The position numbers were made by a program, and so were the translations under genes. Of a stretch of 64,000 nucleotides of DNA, positions 7,734-16,320 are shown piece after piece. Origin of the DNA: an uncultured Eubacteriales bacterium (GTDB lineage Bacteria > Bacillota > Clostridia > Lachnospirales > Lachnospiraceae); the NCBI GenBank assembly GCA_951800645.1, contig CATOIK010000002.1, forward strand, positions 1 through 64,000. Reading direction: 5' to 3'. Every line of letters begins with the position of its first letter. The first letter of the stretch is position 1. The notes beneath the pieces were generated by a model. That model had not been told where the DNA came from. It searched no databases and saw nothing but the letters and a program-made list of their open reading frames with translations.

Positions 7734-9050
7734 TTAGTTGCCGGCTGCTTTCAGTGCGTTTACGAAGCCCTGAGCGTCAATGGAACCGCCGCAAAGATTT
7801 AAGAAGTTCTCTTTGATGATCGGGGTCATATCTGCGTTTGCCTCAGCACCTGCTGCCCACGGATAACGGGTGGTCAGGCTGTCCATAACCGGTTTTACAT
7901 CTGCTAACAGTGCCGGCCACTCAGTATTGGCAGAGTCTGCCGGAATACCTACAGAGTACTCGGAAAGCTTCTGGTCAAACTCACCTTTGGTGATGTACTC
8001 GATTAACTGGAAGGCTGCCTCTGCGTTCTTGGAATCTTTGTTGATAGCAAGAACCTGAGAACCGTAGTTTGCTGCCTCAACACCGTCAACGCCGCCGTCT
8101 ACAGCCGGGTAGCTGAAGCATCCCCACTGGAAGTCATCTCCAGCCATGTCCTTAACCTCGTTGGGAAGCCAGGAACCATTCAGATACATAGCTGCAGTAC
8201 CCATAGCCAGCTCCTGGTTCTGACCTGCCGGCCATACATTGGAAGCGATGGTCTCGGAGAAGTAACCCTTAGCTGCGAAATCTGCATAAGCCTCAGCGGT
8301 CTTAAGAACTGCCGGGTCATCCCAGTTGCCTTCTTTTACAACGGTCTCGGTAGCCGGTTCGCCGATCAGTCTGGACATATGATAACCGAACATGCAGGTG
8401 ATGTAAGCGTCGTCGTTGGTAATGGGGGTGTAGCCAGCTTCTTTGATCTTTGCACAGGCTGCATCCAGTTCTTCCCAGGTGGTGGGTACTGCAGTCACGC
8501 CAGCTTCTTCAAAGATAGCCTTGTTATAGAAGAATGCAAATACATTCGGCTGATAAGGAATGGATTTTAAGGTTCCGCCAGCTACATCGCGGCATGCCTT
8601 CATCAGACCTGCGTTTGCAGTTGCTTCGTAGTCAGAAGCTTTTACAAGCTCTTCCAGATCCATAAGATACTGACCCCAAGTGGTGTTTACACGGTCAATA
8701 TCCTCATCGAACAAGTCAATGTTTGTACCTGCGTCCAATGCCGGCTGAAGACCCTCGCGGATACCGGTACGGCCTTTAAACTGCAGGTCAACCTTGATGC
8801 CGGTGTCAGCAGTAAATTTGTCTACTGCTTCCTGGATTGCTTTGCCCTGAGGCTCGGTGGACTCCCACATGGACCAGTAAACCAGGCTTCCGCCTTCACC
8901 GGACGGTGCAGCATCTTCGGTTTTTGCTTCAGCAGCGGTAGTCTCTGCCGGAGCAGCAGTAGTAGCTGCTTCCTGAGAACCTCCGCATCCTGCCAGCATG
9001 GTAGCAATCATGGAAGCGCCGAGAATCAGACTCATTGTTCTTTTTTTCAT
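7734..9050 (-). CDS. sugar ABC transporter substrate-binding lipoprotein
   Basis: 438 residues from the chosen start. The N-terminus has a basic region, a hydrophobic stretch and the lipobox LAGCGG, so it is a membrane-anchored lipoprotein outside the cell. After an Ala/Thr/Glu-rich linker follows a family 1 (CUT1) binding-protein fold, with conserved patches such as SIPYQPNVFAFFYNK and AMYLNGSWLP. From context it should bind galacto-N-biose, lacto-N-biose or a related mucin-core sugar. I chose the ATG at 9050 because GGAGG lies 9 bases upstream; the in-frame ATG 9 bases earlier abuts the GGAGG. It is the first gene of the importer–kinase operon. Confidence 0.9.
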   Translation of the reverse strand: MKKRTMSLILGASMIATMLAGCGGSQEAATTAAPAETTAAEAKTEDAAPSGEGGSLVYWSMWESTEPQGKAIQEAVDKFTADTGIKVDLQFKGRTGIREGLQPALDAGTNIDLFDEDIDRVNTTWGQYLMDLEELVKASDYEATANAGLMKACRDVAGGTLKSIPYQPNVFAFFYNKAIFEEAGVTAVPTTWEELDAACAKIKEAGYTPITNDDAYITCMFGYHMSRLIGEPATETVVKEGNWDDPAVLKTAEAYADFAAKGYFSETIASNVWPAGQNQELAMGTAAMYLNGSWLPNEVKDMAGDDFQWGCFSYPAVDGGVDGVEAANYGSQVLAINKDSKNAEAAFQLIEYITKGEFDQKLSEYSVGIPADSANTEWPALLADVKPVMDSLTTRYPWAAGAEANADMTPIIKENFLNLCGGSIDAQGFVNALKAAGN

Positions 9051-9108
9051 AACACACATCCTCCTTAAAAATTGTGTATTTTACACATCTTTTGAAACTT
9101 ATAGTTTT

Positions 9109-9164
9109 ATAATATTATACTAACTGCTAAAATGATTTACACAAACAGTTTATATTTTTGGACA
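9109..9164 (-). promoter_or_regulatory. promoter of the importer operon with candidate AraC direct repeats
   Basis: On the minus strand, TGTCCAAAA and TGTGTAAAT start 21 bp apart (plus-strand 9156-9164 and 9135-9143), and a TATTAT -10 box (9109-9114) begins 20 bp further on. The GH112 promoter has the same layout. A weak -35 with a repeat just upstream is typical for an AraC-activated promoter. Confidence 0.55.
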
Positions 9165-9180
9165 ATCAGTCCTTTTGCCC

Positions 9181-9209
9181 TTGCAATTTTGACATAAATT
9201 GATTACAAT
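9181..9209 (+). promoter_or_regulatory. sigma-A promoter for the AraC-type regulator
   Basis: TTGCAA (9181-9186), a 17-base spacer and TACAAT (9204-9209) lie about 45 bases before the regulator start. Confidence 0.65.
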
Positions 9210-9253
9210 AAAACCAGATTCATTTAACTGGATCCGGGAGGAGTGTGGAAAAC

Positions 9254-10159
9254 ATGAAGTACAAGGCAGTAGAATTAAAGGAAGAATTTTCCATAAATCG
9301 GATTATCAGCATTCACTATTTTGAATATATGAGCGATTTTAAATTTGCGGGAGAATCCCACAATTTCTGGGAACTGCTATGCGTGGATAAGGGAGAGGTG
9401 GAGGTTACGGCAGATTTGGAAAAGATTACCCTGCACAGGGGAGACATCATTTTCCACAAGCCTAATGAGTTTCACAATGTGGCGGCTAATGGAGTTATTG
9501 CCCCCAATCTGGTGGTAATCTCTTTTGAGTGCGGAGATCCGAGCATGCGTTTCTTTGAGGGCAAGATTCTGAAGGTGGGAGAGGGAGAACGGCGGCTGCT
9601 GGCTCAGATTTTGGTGGAGGCCAGGGAGGTATTTCCAGGGCCCCTGGACAATCCTTACCAGGAGGAGCTTATCCGGGGAGGGAAGACGCCTTTTGGCGGA
9701 GAGCAGCTGATTAAGCTTTATCTGGAACAACTGTTGATCCATCTTTATCGGGAAAATGCCTTTTTCCACGAAACCCAGCGGAAACAGCCTTATGCAGTTC
9801 AGAAATCTGAGGCTCTTTATGGGGATGTGGTGGCCTATCTGGAGCATAACATCCGGCAACAGCTGACGGTAGAGCAGATATGCAAGGACAATCTGATTGG
9901 AAATTCTCAGTTAAAGAAGCTGTTTCGGGAGAGGGAGCACTGCGGAGTTATCGAATATTTTAATAGGAAGAAGATTGATATGGCCAAGGAACTGATCCGC
10001 AGCCGGAACATGAATTTTACTCAGATTGCAGATTATCTTGGCTATGCGTCAGTTCATTATTTTTCCCGGCAGTTTAAAAAGACAACCGGTATGACCCCTA
10101 CCGAATACACTGCGTCTATTAAGCAGTTGTCGGAGAGTCCATACCGGTTCAGGTTATAA
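9254..10159 (+). CDS. AraC family transcriptional regulator
   Basis: 301 residues from the ATG at 9254. An N-terminal cupin-like sugar-sensing half (an FWELLCVDKGEVEV segment and an RGDIIFHKPNEFH segment) is followed by a C-terminal pair of helix-turn-helix motifs, the second ending in FSRQFKKTTGMTPTEY, the AraC/XylS signature. It lies between the divergent importer operon and the GH112 gene, so it probably activates both in response to the imported disaccharide or a product. GTG at 9245 is also in frame, but GGGAGGAG is too close to it. Only 13 bases separate its stop from the convergent GH112 stop and I see no terminator there. Confidence 0.9.
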   Translation: MKYKAVELKEEFSINRIISIHYFEYMSDFKFAGESHNFWELLCVDKGEVEVTADLEKITLHRGDIIFHKPNEFHNVAANGVIAPNLVVISFECGDPSMRFFEGKILKVGEGERRLLAQILVEAREVFPGPLDNPYQEELIRGGKTPFGGEQLIKLYLEQLLIHLYRENAFFHETQRKQPYAVQKSEALYGDVVAYLEHNIRQQLTVEQICKDNLIGNSQLKKLFREREHCGVIEYFNRKKIDMAKELIRSRNMNFTQIADYLGYASVHYFSRQFKKTTGMTPTEYTASIKQLSESPYRFRL

Positions 10160-10172
10160 GCGGAAGCTTGTG

Positions 10173-12338
10173 TTAGCTGATCTCTTTCCAGAGAATCTGG
10201 CAGGGTTTTAAGGTGACGGTCTCGGCGCGTCCCTGGCCGTCATAAACCGTTGTGGTCTGCTCTTTGCTGGAGTTGTTGGAGATGGCGTAGCGACCGGTCT
10301 CCGGATAGCAGTTTACCTCGCAAAGCAGGTTGTCGGCGAACCATACATGGAACTGCTTCTCTTTGTGAGCTGCATAATAAAGGCTCCGCAGCAGCAGCCG
10401 GGTGTTGGCGTAGCTGTAGGGAAGTCCTGCCAGGTAAACGCCGCGGCCCTTGCCGTAATCGTGGGAAGCTGCATGAACGCAGCCATCGGAATATTCAATA
10501 ATCTCAGTGTCTGCGCTTAGTGCGTAGATACTTTTTTTACTTTCTCCAAAGTCAAAGGCTTCTGTCCGGTCTTCTTTAATAAAGTGGTTCTCCGCCTGAT
10601 TCTTAAAGTATTTGTCGGTGGACAGGGTGAAGCCCAGTTCTTTGTCTACGCCCAGCACATCTGCCAGCTGGAAGAAGCGTCCGGCGTGATGGATGGCGGA
10701 GGGCTCTCCGATTCCCAGGAATCCGCCGCCGTCATGAACCCACTGACGGATTTTTGTAATTACGGTATCGTCCAGCCACTCCTGGCCGCCGGAAAAAGCG
10801 GTCTCTGCATCGCCGGCATTGATGATGACGTCAATATCGGCGGGGATGCCATGTTCCCGGATGTCCTTAAAGCTTAAGAAGGTTACATCGATGCTGGCGC
10901 CGCTTAAGGATTCCAGTATACCGAAGTAGGAGTAGGTCTGCTGATACCAGAGGGCGTGAGCTACCATGTAGGTCTGCCATGCCCGAAGCTGTCCCCAGCA
11001 GTTTAAGATGGCAATTTTTAAGCCGCAGTAAGGCTTGCTGCCGGCAATGTTATCGTAAAGCTCCCGGAATTCATCGGTGACGGTCTCGATGTAGTCTACG
11101 AATTTAGGGAACTTGTAAGCCAGGCTTAAGTAGCCGCCATAGCCGATCCGGTCAACCGGTTTGCGCATTAGGGCGCGGCGGGCGCACAGCCAGTTTTCGA
11201 TGGCTTCCGGGCAGGGGTCATTGCCCTCATAAAAGGTGTCCGGGAAGAAGTAAGGAAGGAACCGGCCTTCTGTGTAGCGGACGCCGGGGATTTCGGAAAT
11301 CAGCCGCAGAGTGGCGCCGCCGCCGACGCTGCCTACAACTGCATCTAGTCCGATAGACGGGAAGTATTTGCCGTAAGGCTCTGTGCCAATCCAGTTATCA
11401 CCCAGAAACATCATAGCTTCCCGGCCTGCTTCATGAACCAGGTCCACCAGCTCTTTTGCTTTGGCTGCCACGAAGCGCTGGATAAAGTCCATGTAGTCCA
11501 GATAGTGGTCTGTGGGAACCCGGAAGGTAGAGTTATAGTAGCCGTTGTCTACGATGTCTTCTGGACGAAGGGCATAGCCGTATTCTGCTTCAAACTCTTC
11601 CAGGGCTTTTACAGAAACGGTAGCGCCGTAGCCGAACCAGTCTACAAACTTTTCCTTAGCTTCCTGATTGAAGACCAGGGTAAAGTGGTAGAAGAAGGTG
11701 GTGAAACGGACTACATCTGTGTCTGGGTTGTCCTTTAACCACTGTACCAGATAGTCCCTGGCGAACTGGCCGGAGTTTAACTGGCGTACATCAAAGGGGA
11801 TTTCATGGGGCTTGTCTCCCCAGTTGTTGGTAATATGGTTGTACATCTGGGTAGGATCCCAGATGGCATATACCAGGAAGGATACCGTGTATTCGTGGAA
11901 GGGAACAGCTCCGGTAATGGTAACCAGGGACTTTTCCTGGTTCACGCTCCACTGGGAAACCGGAACTACAGTACCGGCGGTGCGGTCTATAACCTCCCAC
12001 CATTTGGCAGGATCATGGATGTAGTCCGGAACTACCTGCTGGTCAAAGTAGCCGTCCATAAAGTCGATGGAAAGGCTGTCGGAAACGGCAGTCTGCCGTT
12101 TGGACATGAGGTAGAGCTGCTGGCATTCGTCCATGTGCTCTTTGGCAAACTCATTGTGTCCCCTGGCCACGAAGTAGGTGGTGTAGATTTTGGCATCCAG
12201 GGATTTTATATCGCTGGACAGCTTGGTGCCGTCACTGTCACGGATGGCATCGGCCCCCCAGCGGTTCATTATTTCTTTGGTTTGCTGCAGAAAGCCGGAT
12301 TCGCTCGGCAGCGTAACGCGTCCTTTTGTATGAGACAT
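10173..12338 (-). CDS. lnpA: GH112 1,3-β-galactosyl-N-acetylhexosamine phosphorylase
   Basis: 721 residues, the usual GH112 length. The enzyme splits Gal-β1,3-GlcNAc or Gal-β1,3-GalNAc with phosphate to give galactose 1-phosphate and the free N-acetylhexosamine. The segment FLGDNWIGTEPYG holds Asp314, which matches the place of the catalytic acid reported for the bifidobacterial enzyme (Asp313 as I recall it). The family also contains galactosyl-rhamnose phosphorylases, but the HexNAc kinase and importer in the same locus favour the HexNAc type. It is cytoplasmic, with no signal peptide. GGGAGG lies 6 bases upstream of the ATG. It is transcribed from its own promoter, which shares a repeat with the importer promoter. 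Confidence 0.92.
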   Translation of the reverse strand: MSHTKGRVTLPSESGFLQQTKEIMNRWGADAIRDSDGTKLSSDIKSLDAKIYTTYFVARGHNEFAKEHMDECQQLYLMSKRQTAVSDSLSIDFMDGYFDQQVVPDYIHDPAKWWEVIDRTAGTVVPVSQWSVNQEKSLVTITGAVPFHEYTVSFLVYAIWDPTQMYNHITNNWGDKPHEIPFDVRQLNSGQFARDYLVQWLKDNPDTDVVRFTTFFYHFTLVFNQEAKEKFVDWFGYGATVSVKALEEFEAEYGYALRPEDIVDNGYYNSTFRVPTDHYLDYMDFIQRFVAAKAKELVDLVHEAGREAMMFLGDNWIGTEPYGKYFPSIGLDAVVGSVGGGATLRLISEIPGVRYTEGRFLPYFFPDTFYEGNDPCPEAIENWLCARRALMRKPVDRIGYGGYLSLAYKFPKFVDYIETVTDEFRELYDNIAGSKPYCGLKIAILNCWGQLRAWQTYMVAHALWYQQTYSYFGILESLSGASIDVTFLSFKDIREHGIPADIDVIINAGDAETAFSGGQEWLDDTVITKIRQWVHDGGGFLGIGEPSAIHHAGRFFQLADVLGVDKELGFTLSTDKYFKNQAENHFIKEDRTEAFDFGESKKSIYALSADTEIIEYSDGCVHAASHDYGKGRGVYLAGLPYSYANTRLLLRSLYYAAHKEKQFHVWFADNLLCEVNCYPETGRYAISNNSSKEQTTTVYDGQGRAETVTLKPCQILWKEIS

Positions 12339-12395
12339 AAGCTTCCTCCCATTTTTTAAGAATAAATCTTAATGTAGCAGTTACATTGTAGTTAC

Positions 12396-12451
12396 AGTAT
12401 AGTTGGAATTGGGGAAAATACATTTACACATTTCGCTCTTTTGTTTGGATA
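12396..12451 (-). promoter_or_regulatory. GH112 promoter with candidate AraC direct repeats
   Basis: On the minus strand, TATCCAAAC and TGTGTAAAT start 21 bp apart (plus-strand 12443-12451 and 12422-12430), and TATACT (12396-12401) begins 20 bp further on. Repeat, spacing and -10 distance equal those of the importer promoter. Confidence 0.55.
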
Positions 12452-12460
12452 TTCCGTTTC

Positions 12461-12489
12461 TTGCAAATAATGGCAATTTCTGATAAGAT
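12461..12489 (+). promoter_or_regulatory. sigma-A promoter for the sigma-like membrane protein
   Basis: TTGCAA (12461-12466), a 17-base spacer and TAAGAT (12484-12489), 75 bases before the ATG. Confidence 0.6.
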
Positions 12490-12563
12490 GAAAGTTACGA
12501 TTAGTGTCGCAGAAATAAGGCTTTTTGCCTGCTGACGGCAGCAAAAAGGATGAGGAAAACAGG

Positions 12564-14234
12564 ATGAACAGTCAGGAAGCGTCCAGGGAATCTGCCTGGA
12601 TAGAGGAGTTTGAAAATTTATACATTGAGACTTATCCGATTCTGTACCGGCACGGAAAGCTGATTTTCAGCCAGGAAGAGCAGGTGAAGGAGCTTTTAGC
12701 GCTTACCTATATGGAGGCCTATCAGCGGCGGGAGCAGCTTCAGAAGGAGAAGGTTCCGGCTGACTGGCTGCGTAAGCGGGCAGATTTCTGGGCGGAAACC
12801 AAGCTGGAAGCTACAAAGGACATGCTGGAAGCGTCCTATGCAGAAGAAAAGATGCAGTCCAAGGAGGCGAAAAAGGAACAGCGCTCCAATTTGGACGAGA
12901 CAACGGTGCTTCTGGAAATTGAGGATCGTCTGGGAATTGTGGACGGACAGGAATCATCGGAGGAGGGAAGCGTAGCCCTTACCTCATTTAAAGGGATACT
13001 CTCCATTGTCATGCTTATGGCGGCCGTCATTGCCACTGTGGCAGGCATAATGAAAATGAAGAACCAGATGGAGGTTCTGCAGGCGCCTTTTGAGCGAACT
13101 TTTGCAGAGGAGGATTTGAGCGCAGAAGCGGAAGCTGAAAAAAACCGGATTCAGGTGGGAGATACGGTAGTGTATCTGTCTGATATAGGTGAGGTGCTCT
13201 ATTCTCTGCCGTTAGAGGAAACAGACCTGGCAGGCGCAGATCCTCTTTGTCCGGAAATTCAGAAGATGGACGATGGCTGGACTTATTATCTGCCTTGTCC
13301 GGAGCGGGAAAACAGCCAGCTTTCCCAGGTGCAGCCTGCGCTTTTTCATACACTGTACCGGTTGGCTGCAGACGGCCAGGAGCTGGAGATTGTGGCGGCA
13401 GAGGTGGACAGCTATACCATTACAGAGACAGATATTTATGTAAATCAGTATGGCCGAATTCAGCGGATTGGAATGGATGAGGCATTTGATAAGATTCAGC
13501 CGGGATATTATGTGAAAGTAAAGGATGAGGACATCTATCTGTACGATACGCTGGGCCGGACTTTAAACGGGGCTGCAGACGGCACCATTCATTTTGGCGG
13601 CCAGGCATTTGAGATGTTTTCCAACCGGGTTCTGGATGTAAAGCCGGATCAGATGGAAAAGGACGGCGTCAGCTATTATCTGAAAGCGATGGAGGATGAG
13701 CCGGACAAAACGGCAATTTACTGCAGAAAAAACGGTCAGGAGACGCTGTTTGAAAAACAGGGAAGAACCATAGACAGCTTCTGTATTGCAGGCGACTGGC
13801 TGTATTACAGCGCCTATATGCGCAGAGGCGGCTCCGGCGCCCATTACAGCAGGATATTTAAAAAGTCGCTGACAGAGGAGGACGCTAAGGCAGAATCCCT
13901 TCGGAATGAGTTTGCCGGACGGCTTCGGCAAATGTACTATTCGGAGAATGCCGATCAGATTTATGCCAACTACACGCCCCGGAACTGGAAGAATAATTAC
14001 GGCGTAATTGCAGTTATTTCTCTGTCCGGCCAGATGAGCTATCTGGACGATGAAGAACTGCGGGAGGGTGTGGAAACCAGCGGCAACGATTTCCTGGAGT
14101 TCGTTATGATGCAGGACGGCCAGGTGTATTGCTACTGGAAGGACTGCTATTGGGAGAACGGAGAAGACCCGATAGTGAAGTGGAGAAAAGTGCTGGTGAT
14201 TCCGGACCGTAATCGGATTATGGTGAGAGAATAA
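12564..14234 (+). CDS. membrane protein with sigma-factor-like N-terminus and DUF5050-like C-terminus
   Basis: 556 residues. The first 100 or so residues (LYIETYPILYRHGKLIF and so on) resemble region 2 of ECF sigma factors. A single membrane helix follows at about residues 148-170 (GILSIVMLMAAVIATVAGIM). The outer 380 residues have repeated W/YY motifs (WTYYLPC, WLYYSAY) like the β-propeller-type DUF5050 domain. I know no function. A plausible reading is an envelope sensor whose sigma-like part faces the cytoplasm, but it lacks an evident region 4, so it may not act as a sigma factor. The upstream in-frame TTG has no ribosome site; GAGG lies 8 bases before the ATG chosen. Confidence 0.65.
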   Translation: MNSQEASRESAWIEEFENLYIETYPILYRHGKLIFSQEEQVKELLALTYMEAYQRREQLQKEKVPADWLRKRADFWAETKLEATKDMLEASYAEEKMQSKEAKKEQRSNLDETTVLLEIEDRLGIVDGQESSEEGSVALTSFKGILSIVMLMAAVIATVAGIMKMKNQMEVLQAPFERTFAEEDLSAEAEAEKNRIQVGDTVVYLSDIGEVLYSLPLEETDLAGADPLCPEIQKMDDGWTYYLPCPERENSQLSQVQPALFHTLYRLAADGQELEIVAAEVDSYTITETDIYVNQYGRIQRIGMDEAFDKIQPGYYVKVKDEDIYLYDTLGRTLNGAADGTIHFGGQAFEMFSNRVLDVKPDQMEKDGVSYYLKAMEDEPDKTAIYCRKNGQETLFEKQGRTIDSFCIAGDWLYYSAYMRRGGSGAHYSRIFKKSLTEEDAKAESLRNEFAGRLRQMYYSENADQIYANYTPRNWKNNYGVIAVISLSGQMSYLDDEELREGVETSGNDFLEFVMMQDGQVYCYWKDCYWENGEDPIVKWRKVLVIPDRNRIMVRE

Positions 14235-14296
14235 GGCTGGAATGCGGCTGAGCCTGTTGGCAATTCAGGAGAGGGCATGGAATTTAAGTAAAGAGA

Positions 14297-14340
14297 AGCA
14301 TCAGACATCGGCTGAGATCCGGTGTCTGATGCTTTGGGAT
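14297..14340 (+). terminator. rho-independent terminator
   Basis: An AGCATCAGACA/TGTCTGATGCT stem extended by ATCGG/CCGGT lies 62 bases after the sigma-like gene and is followed by TTTGGGATTTTT. Confidence 0.85.
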
Positions 14341-14414
14341 TTTTCGGTCTGCTTCATTATATATTATTCATCTGCACAAATACCAGACTTTTGGCAGAGT
14401 GTGTCAGCAAATCT

Positions 14415-14434
14415 ATTCGACAAAATTCGACAAA
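14415..14434. repeat. tandem 10-bp repeat
   Basis: ATTCGACAAA occurs twice head to tail just past the end of the small minus-strand gene. The same 10-mer occurs once more at about 60415. No role is apparent. Confidence 0.7.
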
Positions 14435-14436
14435 TC

Positions 14437-14673
14437 TTAGATTTCTTCTTCATCAAATTCTGCAATAATATAAAAACCCCGGTCATTTTCCTGGATGTCT
14501 TTGATCACGCCTTCACGGGATTTCAGCCGTTCGTGGGTTTTGTAGCAGCCGGACATGGCTACCGCAGGTTCTATGATGTAGCTGTAGTTGACTCCTTCCC
14601 GCTCTATCACCTGGACTGTGTCTCCAATGTTTACCAGGCCCTGGCGTTCCATTTTAAATTCCATCTGACGCAT
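14437..14673 (-). CDS. small conserved hypothetical protein (78 residues)
   Basis: Starts MRQMEFKMERQGLV and ends FYIIAEFDEEEI. It has no membrane helix and looks like a small β-rich protein with a TVQVIEREG strand and a DIQENDRGFYIIAEF strand. I do not recognise the family with certainty. AAAGGAG lies 8 bases before the ATG at 14673; the GTG three codons earlier lies too close to this site. It stands alone between the terminator of the sigma-like gene and the divergent decarboxylase gene. Confidence 0.7.
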   Translation of the reverse strand: MRQMEFKMERQGLVNIGDTVQVIEREGVNYSYIIEPAVAMSGCYKTHERLKSREGVIKDIQENDRGFYIIAEFDEEEI

Positions 14674-14844
14674 GTTTATCACTCCTTTGGCCGCAGAACA
14701 GAGGCAGTATTTTGGAAGCTGGCTCTGAACCGTAACGGCAGTTTCTATGAGTAGTATAGTGAAAAGACTATGGAATGTAAAGCTGTTCTATGCTACAATG
14801 ACTGAACAGTAATCTTAAAATGTCAGGAAACAGATGGAGCAAAC

Positions 14845-16293
14845 ATGGATAAAGAGCATCTTCTAATAAACAAACTGAAGAAATATGGGGCGGCAGATAC
14901 CTGCCCTATGCACATGCCGGGCCATAAACGGCAGACAGGAGAAGCCTTTCTTGGGGCGTTTCCCAATCCTTTTTCCATTGATATTACCGAGATTGACGGC
15001 TTTGATAATCTCCACAATGCAGAGGGGATTTTAAAAGATTCCATGGAGTGGGCTGCCGGTGTTTATGGAGCAGATAAAACCTGGTATCTGGTAAACGGCA
15101 GCAGCAGCGGGATTTTAAGCGCCATCTGCGGAACCGTAAAGCCGGGAGAACGGATTTTGATGAGCCGGAACTGCCACAAGTCTGCATATCACGGAGTTAT
15201 CCTCAGCCATGCAGAAGTGGACTATGTTTATCCACAAACTTTAGAGGGTTTGGGGATTCAGGGCGGGATTCTGGCATCGGATGTGGAAAAGAAACTGAAA
15301 AAACAGCCGGATACAAAAGCGGTGCTTATTGTGTCTCCCACTTACGATGGAGCAGTGTCGGATGTGGCGGCGATTGCAGAGGTGGTGCATGGTTATGGCA
15401 TCCCTCTGATTGTGGATGAAGCCCATGGCGCTCATTTTCCTTTTGGAAAAGGCCTGTTTCCCAAATCTGCGCTGGACTGCGGGGCGGATCTGGTGATTCA
15501 GAGCCTGCACAAAACCCTGCCGTCTCTTACCCAGACAGCGGTCATGCACGGACGGTCCGGGCAGGTGGATTTTGTCCGGATAGAGCGTTTTCTGCAGATG
15601 TTTCAGAGCAGCAGCCCATCCTATGTATTTATGGCGTCCATGGAACAGTGTATTTGGGAGATGGCGCAGAATGGAGCCGGGCAGATGCAGGCGTTTAACT
15701 GGCGGCTTCAGAACCTGCGGGGAAAGCTGAAAGGATTGAAACGGCTGCGGCTGTTAGAGCCGGAGATTATGGAAAGAGAGAAAAATGCCGGGGTATTCGA
15801 TCTGGATTTATCTAAAATTGTGGCGTCCTGCAGAGGCTGCGGCATCAGCGGCGAGATGCTGGGAGACTGGCTGCGGGACCGGTATCATATAGAGATGGAG
15901 ATGTGCGGTGCAGATTATGTGGTGGCAATCACTACTTATTTGGATCGGGAGGAGGATCTGCAGCGATTAGGGACGGCGCTTCTGGAGCTGGATGGAGAAC
16001 TGGCGGAGCTGGATGCGCCGGACTGGGAGAAGCCAGACCTGCCTCGCCCTCAAATCTGCCGGAATCTTTCTGATGCAGTAGAATGTCAGTTAAAAGAACG
16101 AGATCTGGCAGACTGCGCCGGAGAAATCTCCGGAGAATTTATTTATCTGTATCCGCCGGGAATCCCGATTGTGGCGCCGGGGGAGCTGGTGACAGAGGAA
16201 ATCATCCGGCTGGTGGAAGCCTATAAAGAAATGAAGCTGCCGGTACAGGGCATGGCAGACCGGGCGGCAAAGCGGCTTAAGGTGCTTGCCTGA
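14845..16293 (+). CDS. Orn/Lys/Arg decarboxylase family PLP enzyme (YaaO-like)
   Basis: 482 residues of the fold type I group III decarboxylases. The PLP lysine lies in QSLHKTLPSLTQ and the cofactor Asp/His pair in VDEAHGAH. It removes CO2 from lysine, arginine or ornithine, probably for polyamine synthesis; the substrate cannot be read from sequence. The length is that of the Bacillus YaaO/SpeA group, shorter than the E. coli inducible enzymes. In Bacillus subtilis yaaO heads the same gene order (nucleotide kinase, holB, yaaT, yabB, rsmI), which supports orthology. Confidence 0.88.
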   Translation: MDKEHLLINKLKKYGAADTCPMHMPGHKRQTGEAFLGAFPNPFSIDITEIDGFDNLHNAEGILKDSMEWAAGVYGADKTWYLVNGSSSGILSAICGTVKPGERILMSRNCHKSAYHGVILSHAEVDYVYPQTLEGLGIQGGILASDVEKKLKKQPDTKAVLIVSPTYDGAVSDVAAIAEVVHGYGIPLIVDEAHGAHFPFGKGLFPKSALDCGADLVIQSLHKTLPSLTQTAVMHGRSGQVDFVRIERFLQMFQSSSPSYVFMASMEQCIWEMAQNGAGQMQAFNWRLQNLRGKLKGLKRLRLLEPEIMEREKNAGVFDLDLSKIVASCRGCGISGEMLGDWLRDRYHIEMEMCGADYVVAITTYLDREEDLQRLGTALLELDGELAELDAPDWEKPDLPRPQICRNLSDAVECQLKERDLADCAGEISGEFIYLYPPGIPIVAPGELVTEEIIRLVEAYKEMKLPVQGMADRAAKRLKVLA

Positions 16294-16320
16294 AAACGCG
16301 GGACAGCAGGAGGAACTGGA

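Noticed and set aside
11805-12359. A long open frame on the plus strand antisense to the GH112 gene
   Set aside because: It has no ribosome site, codes for an unlikely composition, and mirrors a clear GH112 gene.
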